From Chitinimonas sp036961565 (GTDB lineage: Bacteria; Pseudomonadota; Gammaproteobacteria; Burkholderiales; Chitinimonadaceae): 64,000 bases of DNA. Within the stretch, counting starts at the first letter, position 1, and each line of letters opens with the position of its first letter. The position numbers were made by a program, and so were the translations under genes. A model generated the notes under the pieces. The model worked only from the letters and a program-made list of their open reading frames with translations. It had not been told where the DNA came from and ran no database searches. The DNA lies in the NCBI RefSeq assembly GCF_036961565.1, contig NZ_JBAMDD010000006.1:186001-250000 (forward strand). Direction: 5' to 3'. Shown here in pieces: positions 8,087 through 16,141 of this stretch.

Positions 8087-9814
8087 ATGGCCGAGCTAGC
8101 TGGTAATTCCGCCCTGTTTGCGGCGCGCGCCGCGCGCGCCGGGGGCGACGACAGCCCGGAAGAAGTGGCAGCCCGCACCATGCGGCGGGGCCAGATCGAG
8201 ATCGACTATGGTGCCAAGCGCTTCATGGTGATCGATGCCGTGCAGGAAATGCGCGCCGCCATGAACAACACCCTGTCCACCTTCGGGGTGACCAAGGTCG
8301 AATACGCCCATCGCGCCACCGAGGCCATCGGCATGATCAAGCGGGGCGACTACGACGTCATCCTCTGCGATTTCGACCTGGGCCACGGCTACGACGGCCT
8401 GCACCTGCTGGAAGAGTTGAAACTCCGGAACCTGATCAAGCCCTCGGCGGTGTTCATGATCGTCACCGGCGAGCGCCGCTCGCGCATGGTGATCTCGGCA
8501 GCCGAGCTGGCGCCGGACGACTACCTGCTCAAGCCGTTTACCGGCGAGGAACTCAAGCAGCGGCTGGACCGCATCTACAACAAGAAGGTGGAGTTCGAGG
8601 CGCTCGATGCCGCCATGATGAACCAGGACTATTTCAAGGCCCTGGCCGAATGCAATGAGCGCATCGGCCGCAAGGACCCCTTCCTGGTGGATTTCCTGAA
8701 GATGAAGGGGCGCATCGCCCTGACCATAGGCGACTACCCGCTGGCGCGCGATACCTACCAGTTGGTGCTGAACGCCCGCGAGATACCCTGGGCCAAGATG
8801 GGGCTGGCCAAGGCGCTGTTCCACCTGAAGGAATTCGCCCCCGCCCGCGAGATTTTCGAGGCCCTACTGGCCGAGAACAACCGCATCATGGAAGCCTACG
8901 ACTGGCTGGCCAAGATTCACCAGGCCGAACACGAACACCAGGAAGCCCAGGGCGTGCTGGAAAAGGCATTGGAGCTATCGGCAGCCAATGTATCGCGGCA
9001 GAAGAAGCTGGGCGAGGTGGCCATGCGCAACGGCGATTTCGACACCGCCACCAAGTCCTTCCAGCAGACCATCAATATCGCCAAGTATTCGTTCTGGCGC
9101 GATGCCGGCGATTACGCCAGCCTGGCCAAGGCCCACCTGGGCAATGGCAATGTGATGGAGGCCGCCAAAGTGGCGGCCGATGTGCGGCGCGAATTCCGCT
9201 ACGACCAGAAGGCCGAGCTGCTGGCCACGGTGATGGAGACCCAGGTAGCCATCAAGCAGGGCAACGACAGCCGCGCCCAGCAGATATTGAACAAAGCCAG
9301 GCAGCAGTACCAGGCCGTGGCCAGCGAGCTGCCCAACCACTTTGCGCTGGAACTGGCCGAAGCCTGCTACCAGTTGGGCGAAGACGCCGCCGCTGGCGAG
9401 ATTGTGCAGAAGCTGGTGCGCAACCACCACGAGGACGCCGCCGTACTGGAACGGGTATCGGCCATGTACGAGGCCGTGGGCCGCGCCGATCTGGGCCAGG
9501 AGATGATAGAAAACACCGCCCGTGCCATCGTGGCCGTCAACAACGAGGCCGTGCGCATGGCCCAGGCTGGCGATCTGGAAGGCGCCGTGCAGAAGTTCAT
9601 CCACGCCGTGGACGAAATGCCCGCCAACGTACAGGTGATGCTCAACGCCGTGAACGCCATGCTGGCCTATGTATCGCGGCTGGGCTGGCACCAGGAGTAC
9701 ATGGAACTGGCCCAGACCTACCTGGACCGCGTAAAAGCGCTGGAACCCGCCAGCGTGAAATACCTCAAGCTCAAGGATGCCTACGCCACCGCAAGGCGGC
9801 GGTTCAGGGTTTGA
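8087..9814 (+). CDS. Response regulator receiver protein with TPR repeats
   Basis: A 575-residue cytoplasmic protein. Residues about 45-165 form a CheY-like receiver domain with the phospho-acceptor Asp near 95 (ILCDFD), a T in FMIVTGE and the Lys of YLLKPF. The rest consists of repeated helical hairpins with TPR spacing (for example AREIFEALLAENNRIMEAYD). There is no DNA-binding domain, so output is probably by protein-protein contact through the TPR superhelix. Of three clustered start codons (GTG 8078, ATG 8081, ATG 8087), 8087 is best spaced from AGGAGG at 8072-8077. It follows uvrD by 64 bases. No cognate kinase is adjacent. Confidence 0.85.
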   Translation: MAELAGNSALFAARAARAGGDDSPEEVAARTMRRGQIEIDYGAKRFMVIDAVQEMRAAMNNTLSTFGVTKVEYAHRATEAIGMIKRGDYDVILCDFDLGHGYDGLHLLEELKLRNLIKPSAVFMIVTGERRSRMVISAAELAPDDYLLKPFTGEELKQRLDRIYNKKVEFEALDAAMMNQDYFKALAECNERIGRKDPFLVDFLKMKGRIALTIGDYPLARDTYQLVLNAREIPWAKMGLAKALFHLKEFAPAREIFEALLAENNRIMEAYDWLAKIHQAEHEHQEAQGVLEKALELSAANVSRQKKLGEVAMRNGDFDTATKSFQQTINIAKYSFWRDAGDYASLAKAHLGNGNVMEAAKVAADVRREFRYDQKAELLATVMETQVAIKQGNDSRAQQILNKARQQYQAVASELPNHFALELAEACYQLGEDAAAGEIVQKLVRNHHEDAAVLERVSAMYEAVGRADLGQEMIENTARAIVAVNNEAVRMAQAGDLEGAVQKFIHAVDEMPANVQVMLNAVNAMLAYVSRLGWHQEYMELAQTYLDRVKALEPASVKYLKLKDAYATARRRFRV

Positions 9815-9983
9815 GCGCGGGATGGATCGCGGGGCTTGCGCCTGCTGAGCCCATCACCACCCATCCATGATTTGCTTCCTTAACAGGCTCGGCGCTTAGG
9901 GGACTCCATCCAGCCTACCCAATACGGCTCCAGGCCCAGGGGTGCCAGCCTGCACTTGTCCAGCCCGGCACCAGGCCGGCGGC

Positions 9984-10775
9984 CTATGCGCTGCTCCACA
10001 GCAGCAGCCCCAACCAGCAGGCGGCCACACCGTGGCGTGCATGCCGCAGGTGCTTGCGTTCCCATAGCAACACGGTTGCAGCCAGCAGCATCGCCGGTAG
10101 GCCATGCCCAGTCAACATCAGGGCTGTCATGATGGCCCAGCAGTTACGCAGGCAGGCCCACCCTATGCGTAGGCCATGACATGCGCAGGCGCTGTCGGCC
10201 TGCCAGCCGCTGCCCAGGGGCGCGTGCACCGCATGGCAGGCTACCAGCGCACGCCGCCGCATGGGGGTGTACACCCAGGCGACGGCCGTACCAAATCCCA
10301 GCAGCGCAATGCTGGCGGGCGCAAACAGTGCCGCCAGCAGTGCACCACTCAGCATACGGAAGCACAGCAGCAGCAGGGCGCCAGCAAGCAGCCCATACAG
10401 CAACCACACCATCGTATAGCCTGCCAGGAAACCCACCATGGCACGATGGCGGCGAGACCAGGGGCTGGCAAAGGCCAGCGCCCGCAGATTGTCGTTCAAC
10501 AGTGGATACATCATGGCGAGCAGCATCAGCGCCCAGCCGCCCAACCAGGCATCCAGGGGCAGCCAGAGCCCGCTTGCATCCAATGCCCATGACTGTGGCA
10601 CGCGACACAGGGCCAGCAGGTTCAATGCCAAGCCAGCTGGCAACCGCCCTTGCCCGTTCAGGTCGGCGGCCAGCAACACCAGCCAGGCAGACAAGGCCGC
10701 ACCCCATACCCACCATTGAGGGTGATACCAGCACCAGCCCCGGCGATCCGCCAGCAGGGCCAGGACATAGGCCAC
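9984..10775 (-). CDS. DUF2182 multi-pass membrane protein, possibly metal-handling
   Basis: A 263-residue, very hydrophobic protein with about six membrane segments and the AMMYPL motif after WALMLL that marks the DUF2182 (predicted metal-binding membrane protein) family. Cys, His and Met residues sit around the membrane ends (CFRML, CHAVHAP, CACHGL). The GTG start lies three bases after the tyrosinase stop, so the two genes are almost certainly co-translated. Because tyrosinase is a two-copper enzyme, a role in copper supply or tolerance is an attractive inference, not something the sequence proves. Confidence 0.72.
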   Translation of the reverse strand: MAYVLALLADRRGWCWYHPQWWVWGAALSAWLVLLAADLNGQGRLPAGLALNLLALCRVPQSWALDASGLWLPLDAWLGGWALMLLAMMYPLLNDNLRALAFASPWSRRHRAMVGFLAGYTMVWLLYGLLAGALLLLCFRMLSGALLAALFAPASIALLGFGTAVAWVYTPMRRRALVACHAVHAPLGSGWQADSACACHGLRIGWACLRNCWAIMTALMLTGHGLPAMLLAATVLLWERKHLRHARHGVAACWLGLLLWSSA

Positions 10776-10778
10776 AGC

Positions 10779-12248
10779 TCAACGCTCCCGCCGCCCCGCC
10801 TTGGCATAAAGGCTGATGCGGCCAACGGTGACCGTGGCATCTGCCGCCATGGCTGTGCGGGGCACCAGGGTGACGTCCAGCTGGCTGTCCTGCCAGCCTG
10901 GCTGCGCTCGCAGCACGCTCAGCACATCAGTGATGCACAGCACGTAGTGCAGGCCACTGCCACTCTGGTGCTCGCTGGCGATCGAGGCATCCGCCACGCC
11001 AAACATGGGTAGCGAGCCGACACAGCGTTCCTCGTGGATACCAGGGTCCGCACCGGCCGGTAGGTTCAAATACACATCGTAGATAGGGGCAACACCATCG
11101 CCTTTGACGTTCTCGAAGTTCAGATAGGTGTCGATGACCGGCCCGACGGATTCCAGCCCCACGCCACTGGCCGATAAGGCTGCTGCCAACGGCGCTGGCG
11201 GGTTATGGATGGCCAGGCTGGTAGTCAGCGCGGCGGCGCCCAGGGCCAGCGGTTTGTCCACCATGCCGAGCATGACGGGGGGAGCGACGGATTTCATGCT
11301 GCCTCCTGCGGTCAGGGTAATGCCTGCGGCGGCTTCCAGCGCCTCCTGCTGCACCCCTCCGGTCATGGGCACATCTTCATAGACATAGCCCGACAAAACC
11401 TGCCTGGTATCCAGTACCTGCTGCACCCTGAGCACGGCCGGAGCACCGTCAAAGGAGTGGAAATCGAAATCCATATTCAGCCATGGCGTATCAACCGGGT
11501 TACGGCGCCCTCCCAGATTGAGCCAGACCTGCCACAGCCTGTCGATATTGGCGTGATGCAGCCAGAATATTGGGTCCAGCGCCGCCGTGCGCGGGTCACC
11601 CATGATGCCGCCGATGACCACATGCACCATGTCGTGGGGTAGTTGTTCTAGCCCGCCATGCTGGCCACCACCATGGCTGAAGCCGGTACGTGGCCCACCG
11701 AAACCCGGACTGCCACCGTGCTCGTCGGCGATATAGTCCGTAAGGCTCAATGCCACCAGGCTGACGTCACGCCTTGGTATCTCGGTATTACCCGGCCGGC
11801 CCAGTTGGCGACCTGCCACATTGAGCGGGTTGCTGGCAGGGGTGCCGATCGTAAAGGCCGCAGGCAATGTTCGTGCGTTGGGTAGGGTAGTGTCGCTGTA
11901 GTCCCAGTATGGCAACGACCAGTCGGCGGGCCCACCCAGGCCCACGATGGTGCGCGCCACGATCTGCTCGAAATAGGCCAGATACATGCGATGCCACGGC
12001 AGGAAGAACCAGGAGCCATGCTGGCATTGGTTCCAGTACTCAGTCCGCTCGTTGGCCGACGGAATCGGGCCGACACCCTGCCAGGCTGGCAAGCCAGCCG
12101 AGAAGCCATGCATGGCCGCCTGGTAGGACCAACTGCCCGAATCGGTAGCAGGCCGGTTGCGCATGGCCGCAACGGCCTTGGCATACCAGCTTAGGGTGGC
12201 GTCATTGTCGGCCAGTTTCAGGACACTTTTGCGTACGCGTACACTCAT
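10779..12248 (-). CDS. Tyrosinase / polyphenol oxidase
   Basis: A type 3 copper oxidase of 489 residues that would hydroxylate monophenols and/or oxidise diphenols to quinones, giving melanin-like products. The CuA ligands are visible as H47 (AAMHGF), H77 (CQHGSW) and H86 (PWHRMYLAYFE). The CuB ligands are H205 and H209 (PHDMVH) and H232 in FWLHHANIDRLW. The C-terminal 150 residues form a second domain (YDVYLNL, GSLPMFGV, VGRISLY) like the shielding domain of plant-type polyphenol oxidases. There is no signal peptide. The start at 12248 has GGAGGAGG upstream; an in-frame ATG at 12293 lacks one. It forms an operon with the DUF2182 gene. Confidence 0.9.
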   Translation of the reverse strand: MSVRVRKSVLKLADNDATLSWYAKAVAAMRNRPATDSGSWSYQAAMHGFSAGLPAWQGVGPIPSANERTEYWNQCQHGSWFFLPWHRMYLAYFEQIVARTIVGLGGPADWSLPYWDYSDTTLPNARTLPAAFTIGTPASNPLNVAGRQLGRPGNTEIPRRDVSLVALSLTDYIADEHGGSPGFGGPRTGFSHGGGQHGGLEQLPHDMVHVVIGGIMGDPRTAALDPIFWLHHANIDRLWQVWLNLGGRRNPVDTPWLNMDFDFHSFDGAPAVLRVQQVLDTRQVLSGYVYEDVPMTGGVQQEALEAAAGITLTAGGSMKSVAPPVMLGMVDKPLALGAAALTTSLAIHNPPAPLAAALSASGVGLESVGPVIDTYLNFENVKGDGVAPIYDVYLNLPAGADPGIHEERCVGSLPMFGVADASIASEHQSGSGLHYVLCITDVLSVLRAQPGWQDSQLDVTLVPRTAMAADATVTVGRISLYAKAGRRER

Positions 12249-12654
12249 GGTGGTTTCCTCCTCCGCGTTGAACGTGGTGTATCCAAGGCACAACGGCAGA
12301 TACCAAGCGCCATGGGTAACCGGTTTTCACCGTCCTGTATGCTGCGACCAGTCTTATCGCGCCAGGCTATGCCTGCAGCACGCCCAACCGATGACTGCGG
12401 CAGGTTTTTATCGGTGATTTCTAGGTCATAGCGGTAGCCGCACCATTGCCACATCATCCAGATGAATGACGCTGGACAGGCGGTCTGGCAAAACCGCACA
12501 GTGCCGACGAAAGGTCTGCCAAGTGATCAGGCACTGGCCTGTTGTGGACCTGGTTGGCGTTCCTATTGCGAGCCTGGTTACAAATCCCATGGACTGAGGA
12601 CGCCCGCTCGCCTAGCATGCTGGCGCTTAGGCTGCTCCAGGATCGCTACGCGCC
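12249..12654. other. Divergent intergenic region, no gene seen
   Basis: About 400 bases between the divergent tyrosinase and the small membrane protein. It must hold both promoters. I see the tyrosinase ribosome-binding site at its left end but no confident -35/-10 pair, operator repeat or reading frame. Confidence 0.4.
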
Positions 12655-12978
12655 ATGTCCCCCTATCTGCTGATGTCGCTGCATGCCGTGACCGTGCTTG
12701 GCCTCCTGATGGTGGCCGGGATGGCCGTGCTGCCCCTGCACGACGAACTGGATGACGACGCAGACCGTTGGCGCTTGCTCAAGCTGGGCCGTATAGGGCT
12801 CTGGACTGCGGGCTTGGCCTGGCTGGGTAGCCTGGTGGGCGCCTGGGTCAGCTGGCCAAATCTACCCCAGCTGGGGCGCTGGCTGCTGATGGCCGGCCTG
12901 CCGTTGGAACTGCTCTGGTGGGGGCTGTGCAGCCAGGCTATATGGCGTGAAATACAAACGATAAAGGCCACAAAATAA
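12655..12978 (+). CDS. Small integral membrane protein, unknown function
   Basis: A 107-residue protein with three predicted membrane helices (about 5-27, 44-67 and 75-95), an acidic DELDDDAD loop and a short basic tail. I do not recognise the family. It ends 24 bases before a gene for a protein with a Gly-zipper hydrophobic C-terminus, on the same strand. Small multi-pass proteins beside membrane-active toxins are often their immunity proteins, so that role is possible but unproven. A weak AGGA lies about eleven bases before the ATG. Confidence 0.55.
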   Translation: MSPYLLMSLHAVTVLGLLMVAGMAVLPLHDELDDDADRWRLLKLGRIGLWTAGLAWLGSLVGAWVSWPNLPQLGRWLLMAGLPLELLWWGLCSQAIWREIQTIKATK

Positions 12979-13002
12979 TATGGGCCATATGGGAGGAAAT
13001 AC

Positions 13003-13881
13003 ATGGCGGGTGTACGCATACCAGGGCCGATAGGCCAGGAACCGGCAGTGGGCCCGGTCTTCCTGCCCATGCCACGGCAGGCAGCGGCGGGGCCGCTCAA
13101 GCCACCGCAGCAACAACCCAAGCACTACCAAAGCCAGACGGTGACGGCCGAGGTGGTGCAGGACATGGGCAATGCCGTAGCCGGCATGGTGCAACAGCTG
13201 TCCTTCGATTCCTTTGTCCGCATCTATGTCTATGAACCGGGTGCCCGCGCCATTGCCCAGCAGGGTGCGAACTTCGTCAAGCAGGGCATCATGACCACCC
13301 AGGAGGCAGCGGAGTGGGTGAATTCCCAGCGCAATGCCTGGCTGATACGGGTGCGCGACACCCGCAACACCCCCTTGGGTCGAGCGTATTCGGAATTCCT
13401 CAAACCCCGCGACAAGCTGCCCAAGGTGCCAGACCTGCTGGAGAAACTGGCCAGGAAGCAACCGAGCATGGCGCTGGAGCAGCGCTACGAAGCCATCATC
13501 AAGAGCGGCGGCTCCACCCGGGCCTCTGTCAACAAGATGGCCATTACCCTGCGTTGGGCCGGGCCGGTACTGCTGGTGGCACAGGTCGGCGTTGCCGCCT
13601 ACATCGTGGCGGATGCCCCGCCCGAGTCGCGCTGGCAGGTAGGCGCAGAGCAGGGCGGCGCCATCGTCGGCGGCTCGGTCGGTGGCTGGCTGGGGGCCAA
13701 ATACGGCTGTGCCGGCGGGGCCGCCATCGGGGTCTGGTTCGAAGTGGTCGGCGCCGTGCCGGGCTGTTTGATCGGCGGCATTGCCGGGGCCTTCGGCGGT
13801 GGCTGGGCAGGCTCCAGCGTGGGCCGCGAAGCCGGTTACTACAGCTGGAAGGCCGCGAGCAGCGTGGCAGAGTGGCTGTAG
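13003..13881 (+). CDS. Protein with Gly-zipper hydrophobic C-terminus, candidate membrane-active toxin
   Basis: A 292-residue protein without signal peptide. It has a Pro/Gln-rich head (1-45), a soluble helical middle (about 46-180) and a strongly hydrophobic C-terminal third (about 184-285) dense in GxxxG repeats (GGAIVGGSVGG, GAAIGVW, GGIAGAFGGG). Gly-zipper hydrophobic tails of this kind occur in pore-forming effectors and colicin-like toxins as well as in harmless membrane proteins. The start is well supported by GGAGG nine bases upstream. The preceding gene encodes a small three-helix membrane protein that could be the immunity partner. No secretion-system gene is in the window. Confidence 0.55.
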   Translation: MAGVRIPGPIGQEPAVGPVFLPMPRQAAAGPLKPPQQQPKHYQSQTVTAEVVQDMGNAVAGMVQQLSFDSFVRIYVYEPGARAIAQQGANFVKQGIMTTQEAAEWVNSQRNAWLIRVRDTRNTPLGRAYSEFLKPRDKLPKVPDLLEKLARKQPSMALEQRYEAIIKSGGSTRASVNKMAITLRWAGPVLLVAQVGVAAYIVADAPPESRWQVGAEQGGAIVGGSVGGWLGAKYGCAGGAAIGVWFEVVGAVPGCLIGGIAGAFGGGWAGSSVGREAGYYSWKAASSVAEWL

Positions 13882-13924
13882 CGCGCTCCCCCGGCGCCGG
13901 GCTACAGCCTTGGTGGCCCTGGGG

Positions 13925-14554
13925 CTAGGCCTTGCCAGCCCCCATCGCTTCCTCCAGATGGATATTGAAGGCAATGGCAATCCGCTCGCCGGGCCCGTTG
14001 TGGGGATGCACCATATGGTTGAGCCAGGCCGGGAACAACACCAGCAAGCCGGCTTGCGCCGTGACCGTGGCAGAAGGGGAAAAGAACTGGCCCGGTTGGG
14101 GTAACTGGTCGGCACCGCTGCGGGGGTCCAGCAACTCCAGCCGGCCAGCCTGGCTATCGGGCTCGGTAGGCGGCACCATCAGGTAATAGCAACCGGACCA
14201 ATGCTGGCCGGGATGGTGATGGAGCTTGTGGTAGCCACCGGGCGGCAGCACATTGGCCCAGCCGGTAAGCGTGGCCTGCTGCTGGCTGCCCTTGCTGCCA
14301 GGCTCCAGCTCCCCCAGAAGATGACCCAGCTGCGCCAGAATGTAGCCATGCAACTCACGCACGGCCGGGATATCGAGGGTGAACAGGTTGCCCGTGGAAT
14401 GCCAGCCCCCCACATTGCTGACCACCGCCCCCGCTTGCTGTTGCTGCAGTGCCCGCACGGTGGCCAGCAAGACCGGATTGTGGACTTCGGCCTGCGCCCA
14501 GGGTGCCAGCCAGAGCGGAGTGGCAAACAACAGATGCAGACTGGCTTGGCTCAT
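13925..14554 (-). CDS. Putative 2OG-Fe(II) oxygenase
   Basis: A 209-residue protein resembling the 2OG-Fe(II) oxygenase group whose members begin near LFATPLW and carry an H-x-HP-x-W-SG-YYL core. Here this reads KLHHHPGQHWSGCYYL around residues 110-125. A distal His cluster (LNHMVHPH, about 180-185) and Arg 191 (GERIAIAFN) would complete the iron site and bind 2-oxoglutarate. The substrate is unknown. The start at 14554 fits the family beginning; an in-frame ATG at 14611 would add 19 unlikely residues, and neither has a clear ribosome-binding site. It converges with the candidate toxin gene. Confidence 0.72.
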   Translation of the reverse strand: MSQASLHLLFATPLWLAPWAQAEVHNPVLLATVRALQQQQAGAVVSNVGGWHSTGNLFTLDIPAVRELHGYILAQLGHLLGELEPGSKGSQQQATLTGWANVLPPGGYHKLHHHPGQHWSGCYYLMVPPTEPDSQAGRLELLDPRSGADQLPQPGQFFSPSATVTAQAGLLVLFPAWLNHMVHPHNGPGERIAIAFNIHLEEAMGAGKA

Positions 14555-14611
14555 TGATTGGGGGCTAGAGTCACGATGGCCCAGTCTATAGGGACTGGTG
14601 GGCAATTTCAT

Positions 14612-14998
14612 CTGACATGCGCCGTGTGTCTGATAGTTGCATCGGACACCCGAGGAGGCGATCGACTCGGGGGGCGCTGACGACTAGCGGCTGGGGTCTT
14701 CTTGGCGCCAGTGCTGTCCCAGCCCATATGGTGTGCATTGCCGATTCTGGTGGCGCGAGACCGCCCATGCTGACGCTCGGGATTACGCCGTGGGTTGAAT
14801 AGGATCATCACGGTATGGTCAGCGACCGCTGATCGACCGTAGCAGACGATCGCATCTCGCAGTTCAGATGATAGCTTTCGCGAAGAAAGCCGTCCTCAAA
14901 GTGCCTAGCAAACAGGGGCAATTCACTGCGCTGGTTTTTGGTGCAGCGTCCAGCGACCTAAGAGTTATGTGTTGGCGCTGCAAGTGCAAAAAGGTTCG
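14612..14998. other. Intergenic region, no gene seen
   Basis: Nearly 390 bases without a convincing reading frame. Near 14933-14968 there is a CCAGCG/CGCTGG stem beside CATAAC on the minus strand, which faintly recalls an attC but lacks a proper right-end box. Confidence 0.35.
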
Positions 14999-15301
14999 TC
15001 AAAGCTTCCTTCTTGCCACTGCACGTTGCCGCAAGCGTACAACCCATTCGTTCTTGGTGTTGGTCAATATGTCGGTGAGAGGCCAGCCTGGCGATGTTTC
15101 CAGCAAATGAAGGCGCGACCATGCCAAGCCAAAGCAGCCATCGTCGCCGAACAACGCCACCATAGCCCTTGCCTTGCCGTCGGACAATGGCGCCACTACG
15201 GACTGCAGGGCAACTTGGTGCTTTGCAATTTGCTCCGGCAACGCTCCTTGCTCCTGGGGCAGATGCCCAAAAGCAATGACGGCTGGGGCTTCAGGACGCA
15301 C
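14999..15301 (-). CDS. Hypothetical immunity-like protein
   Basis: A 100-residue protein that reads as genuine coding sequence: PLSDGKARAMVALFGDD followed by a C-terminal segment containing LHLLETSPGWPL and NEWVVRLRQRA. The LLxxIE-xAPxW style of the C-terminal helix is common in small immunity proteins, but I cannot name the family. The GTG start lies three bases after the stop of the SUKH-3 gene, with GAGG eight bases upstream, so it is probably translated by coupling. The short N-terminus could mean a truncated gene. Confidence 0.5.
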   Translation of the reverse strand: MRPEAPAVIAFGHLPQEQGALPEQIAKHQVALQSVVAPLSDGKARAMVALFGDDGCFGLAWSRLHLLETSPGWPLTDILTNTKNEWVVRLRQRAVARRKL

Positions 15302-15304
15302 ACG

Positions 15305-15742
15305 TTAGGCACCTCGTGGAATCGGGGCGCCATACCCGAACCCAAGGAGCAACCGCTCCATTGCCTCACCTAGGGATCGACCTATCAAATACAATCGATC
15401 ATCCGGATCAGTGAACGCATAGAAGCGACCATTCGCATCAACAAAGACAACCATGTGATCATGATGCGCACTCGCCACCGCCGCGAGATTGCCAACTTGA
15501 GAGGACCATTGCTCGACAAGACTAGCAACATCTTGCTGGGGCTCACAGTAGAAGCTTACGTCACTGGCGGCCAAGTCACGACCAGCACCGGTCGCGCCAA
15601 CCTGCAGCCCACCGAACTCTGCAATAACCGTCGCGGCATACGCCTCTGCTGACTCGGCACTAGGCGTCTCCCGCGGCTGAGCAGGAGGTTGCCAGCCTGC
15701 GCGTAGAAACAACGGTACGATTGATGTTGGAATCTGGAGCAT
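15305..15742 (-). CDS. SUKH-3 family immunity protein
   Basis: A 145-residue protein with the SUKH-3 pattern: an N-terminal LRAGWQP segment, then AATVIAEFGGLQVG, a middle strand region, and the VVFVDANGRFYAF / GRSLGEAMERLLLGF C-terminal block. SUKH proteins are immunity proteins that neutralise toxin domains of polymorphic toxins and contact-dependent systems. No toxin gene is present in this window, so it is an orphan immunity gene. It is followed within three bases by another small immunity-like gene. Base composition is less GC-rich than the flanking housekeeping genes. Confidence 0.7.
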   Translation of the reverse strand: MLQIPTSIVPLFLRAGWQPPAQPRETPSAESAEAYAATVIAEFGGLQVGATGAGRDLAASDVSFYCEPQQDVASLVEQWSSQVGNLAAVASAHHDHMVVFVDANGRFYAFTDPDDRLYLIGRSLGEAMERLLLGFGYGAPIPRGA

Positions 15743-16141
15743 GCGTGAAACGCCTAGCGTGGAGCTAACTTAGTACAGGGCTACGCTGCGTAATGTAACC
15801 CCACTAATGGATCTAGAGCTATAGGGGTTCGGAACATCCAAACCAGCAAGGAAGTCACCAATCTCCACGTCTGACCTTGTTTGCTAGACAGTTCAACGGC
15901 TGCATACATAGCGAAAGTAGTCACCTGCGCTATGCCATGTTGATGTCCGCTTAGCCCGATTTGCAGACCAGCTAATGTCGATCTGCTAACCCATACCCTG
16001 CGCATCATTGAGCGGCAAGGCAATCACGAGTCATCAGAACGGGTACTCACGCCCAGCAGCATCCGCACGCTCATCACTAGCACTTAGCCAAACCTGCCGA
16101 CCAGGGCTATAAATCAGGCAACGGTTAACCGGATGCCCGCC
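15743..16141. other. Intergenic region, no gene seen
   Basis: About 400 AT-richer bases upstream of the SUKH-3 gene and of a divergent solute-binding gene. Small open frames exist on the minus strand (for example near 15781-16023) but have neither good starts nor recognisable products. They may be debris of a larger accessory gene. Confidence 0.35.

Noticed and set aside
9815..9983. Small open frames after the REC-TPR gene
   Set aside because: They overlap the end of the DUF2182 gene in other frames and have no ribosome-binding site or conserved features.
12245..12499. An 84-codon minus-strand frame upstream of the tyrosinase
   Set aside because: It overlaps the tyrosinase start and ribosome-binding site and has no convincing start or homology.
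14930..14970. attC-like stem near the immunity genes
   Set aside because: A CGCTGG/CCAGCG stem and CATAAC box exist, but there is no matching GTTRRRY right end, and the box does not pair with any cassette start.
15743..15800. GTTAGCT upstream of the SUKH-3 gene as a cassette boundary
   Set aside because: No inverted-repeat attC precedes it, and the gene's downstream GCCTAAC matches it at only 5 of 7 positions with no attC arms.
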